Source of the DNA: Anthopleura xanthogrammica
Taxonomy: Eukaryota > Cnidaria > Anthozoa > Actiniaria > Actiniidae
DNA: 64,000 nt
Assembly (NCBI GenBank): GCA_964019055.1
Contig: OZ025220.1
Location: 5,211,620 to 5,275,619 of the forward strand
Reading direction: 5' to 3'
The position numbers and the translations under genes are program-made. The notes under the pieces were generated by a model. That model saw nothing but the letters and a program-made list of their open reading frames with translations, was not told the DNA's origin and did no database searches. Below are positions 62,372 through 64,000 of the stretch, in pieces; the stretch's first letter is position 1, and each line of letters begins with the position of its first letter.

Positions 62372-63766
62372 CTAGTGTACACGACATGGATTGGATAGGC
62401 GCATCAGAATAGGAATGTAAACGAGATGGATAGAATAAGCCTATCAGAATAGGAATGTGTATGAGATGGATTGGATGGACGTATCAGAATAGGAATGTAC
62501 GCGAGATAGATTGGAAGGGCCTATCAGAATAGGAATATTAATGTACACGAGATGGATTGGATGGGCCTATCAGAATAGGAATATTAATATACACGAGATG
62601 GATTGGATGGGCCTATCAAAATAGGAATATTAATGTACACGAGATGGATTGGATGGGCCTATCAGAATAGGAATATTAATGTACACGAGATGGATTGGAT
62701 GGGCCTATCAGAATAGGAATATTAATGTACACGAGATGGATTGGATGGGTGTATCAGAATAAGTATGTACACGAGATGGATTGGATGGGCCTATCAGAAT
62801 AAGAATGTACACAAGATGGATTGGATAGGTGTATCAGAATAAGAATGTACACCAGATGGATTGGATGGGTGTATCAGAATAAGTATGTACACGAGATGGA
62901 TTGGATGGGTGTATCAGAATAAGAATGTACACGAGATAGATTGGATGGGCCTATCAGAATAAGAATGTACACGAGATGGATTGGATGGGCCTATCACAAT
63001 AGGAATATTAATGTACACGAGATGGATTGGATGGGCCTATCAGAATAGGAATATTAATGTACACGAGATGGATTGGATGGGTGTATCAGAATAAGTATGT
63101 ACACGAGATGGATTGGATGGGCCTATCAGAATAAGAATGTACACAAGATGGATTGGATAGGTGTATCAGAATAAGAATGTACACGAGATGGATTGGATGG
63201 GTGTATCAGAATAAGTATGTACACGAGATGGATTGGATGGGTGTATCAGAATAAGAATGTACACGAGATAGATTGGATGGGTGCATCAGAATAAGAATGT
63301 ACACGAGATAGATTGGATGGGCCTATCAGAATAAGAATGTACACGAGATGGATTGGATGGGCCTATCACAATAGGAATATTAATGTACACGAGATGGATT
63401 GGATGGGCCTATCAGAATAGGAATATTAATGTACACGAGATGGATTGGATGGGTGTATCAGAATAAGTATGTACACGAGATGGATTGGATGGGCCTATCA
63501 GAATAAGAATGTACACAAGATGGATTGGATAGGTGTATCAGAATAAGAATGTACACGAGATGGATTGGATGGGTGTATCAGAATAAGAATGTACAAGAGA
63601 TGGATTGGATGGGTGCATCAGAATAAGAATGTACAAGAGATGGATTGGATGGGTGCATCAGAATAAGAATGTACAAGAGATGGATTGGATGGGTATATGA
63701 GAATAAGAATGTACACGAGATGGATTGGATGGGTGTATCAGAATAAAAATGTACACGAGATGGATT
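62372..63766 (+). repeat. Unit 7 40/46-bp array
   Basis: 1395 bp with the standard order of 40- and 46-bp monomers. Confidence 0.95.
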
Positions 63767-64000
63767 CGAACTTTTGTAGGCAGAATTGATTTATTTCGCA
63801 TTGAATTAAACTCGGTACTAAATTTACTACGTTTAGTTAACGGGCAACTGCAAATATATAAGGGGGGACTTACCTATTTACCAGCCACTGTTGCTAAAGA
63901 AAGGATTTAAATCTCTAAAAGGTTTTTTATTATTTTACTTTAAACAATATTTAATACATGACCCAAAATGCATTTCGGTCTTGGAATGTACTATTCAGTA
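63767..64000 (+). repeat. Unit 8 left module (partial)
   Basis: The first 234 bp of another spacer; the window ends inside it. This shows that the macrosatellite continues. Confidence 0.85.

Larger units (their letters stand above)
28592..64000 (+). repeat. Macrosatellite: seven complete 4.1-6.4-kb units plus a partial eighth
   Basis: Unit boundaries, taken at the end of each 40/46-bp array: 28592, 32710, 39128, 44219, 49290, 53621, 58696 and 63767. Lengths are 4118, 6418, 5091, 5071, 4331, 5075 and 5071 bp. Outside the satellites, corresponding parts differ by only a few bases: the left module is 968-969 bp and the right module 1521-1525 bp in all seven. Size differences come from the 40/46-bp array length and the 706-bp insertion. 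All units are left-truncated relative to the founder and share one junction, so they descend from one rearranged copy. The array runs past the window edge. Confidence 0.95.

Overview
The window looks like repeat-rich, AT-rich chromosomal DNA from an animal, most likely an anthozoan cnidarian (coral or sea anemone). The pointers are a spliced filamin-type exon, a tRNA-derived SINE, several short inverted-repeat (MITE-like) elements, and a G-rich dispersed repeat at 12.66-12.91 kb of a kind I associate with cnidarian genomes. There are no operons, no prokaryote-style gene density and no rRNA or functional tRNA genes. The taxon is inferred, not proven.

Layout. (1) 1-8220: a satellite of ~50-bp monomers with higher-order structure, including a ~2.98-kb internal duplication. 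(2) 8.2-21.7 kb: low-copy DNA with a near-perfect palindrome, a SINE, about six MITE-like elements, a ~1.05-kb foldback element whose arms are tandem repeats, one weak promoter/first-exon candidate near 14.1-14.5 kb, and the only confident coding sequence, the last exon of a filamin-repeat protein at 19.13-19.54 kb (+). (3) 21.7-28.6 kb: a large palindromic 'founder'. It reads: 40-bp satellite (inverted), left arm, 2.37 kb of a 20-bp BamHI-site satellite, right arm, 40-bp satellite (direct). (4) 28.6 kb to the window end: seven complete 4.1-6.4-kb tandem units plus the start of an eighth. All derive from a left-truncated form of the founder. Each unit has a spacer, a truncated left arm, the 20-bp satellite, a right arm and a 40/46-bp satellite.

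Four of the seven units (3, 4, 6, 7) carry the same 706-bp insertion at the same position in the 20-bp satellite. Units 1, 2 and 5 lack it, and the founder appears to keep the empty site. Single-base markers show the units are mosaics, so exchange or gene conversion has shuffled them. A diverged relative of the 706-bp element sits at about 20.80-21.35 kb.

Most open frames in the satellites are by-products of repeats without stop codons. The most notable feature is the nested palindromic satellite system at 21.7-64 kb, which resembles a foldback transposon that became a macrosatellite.
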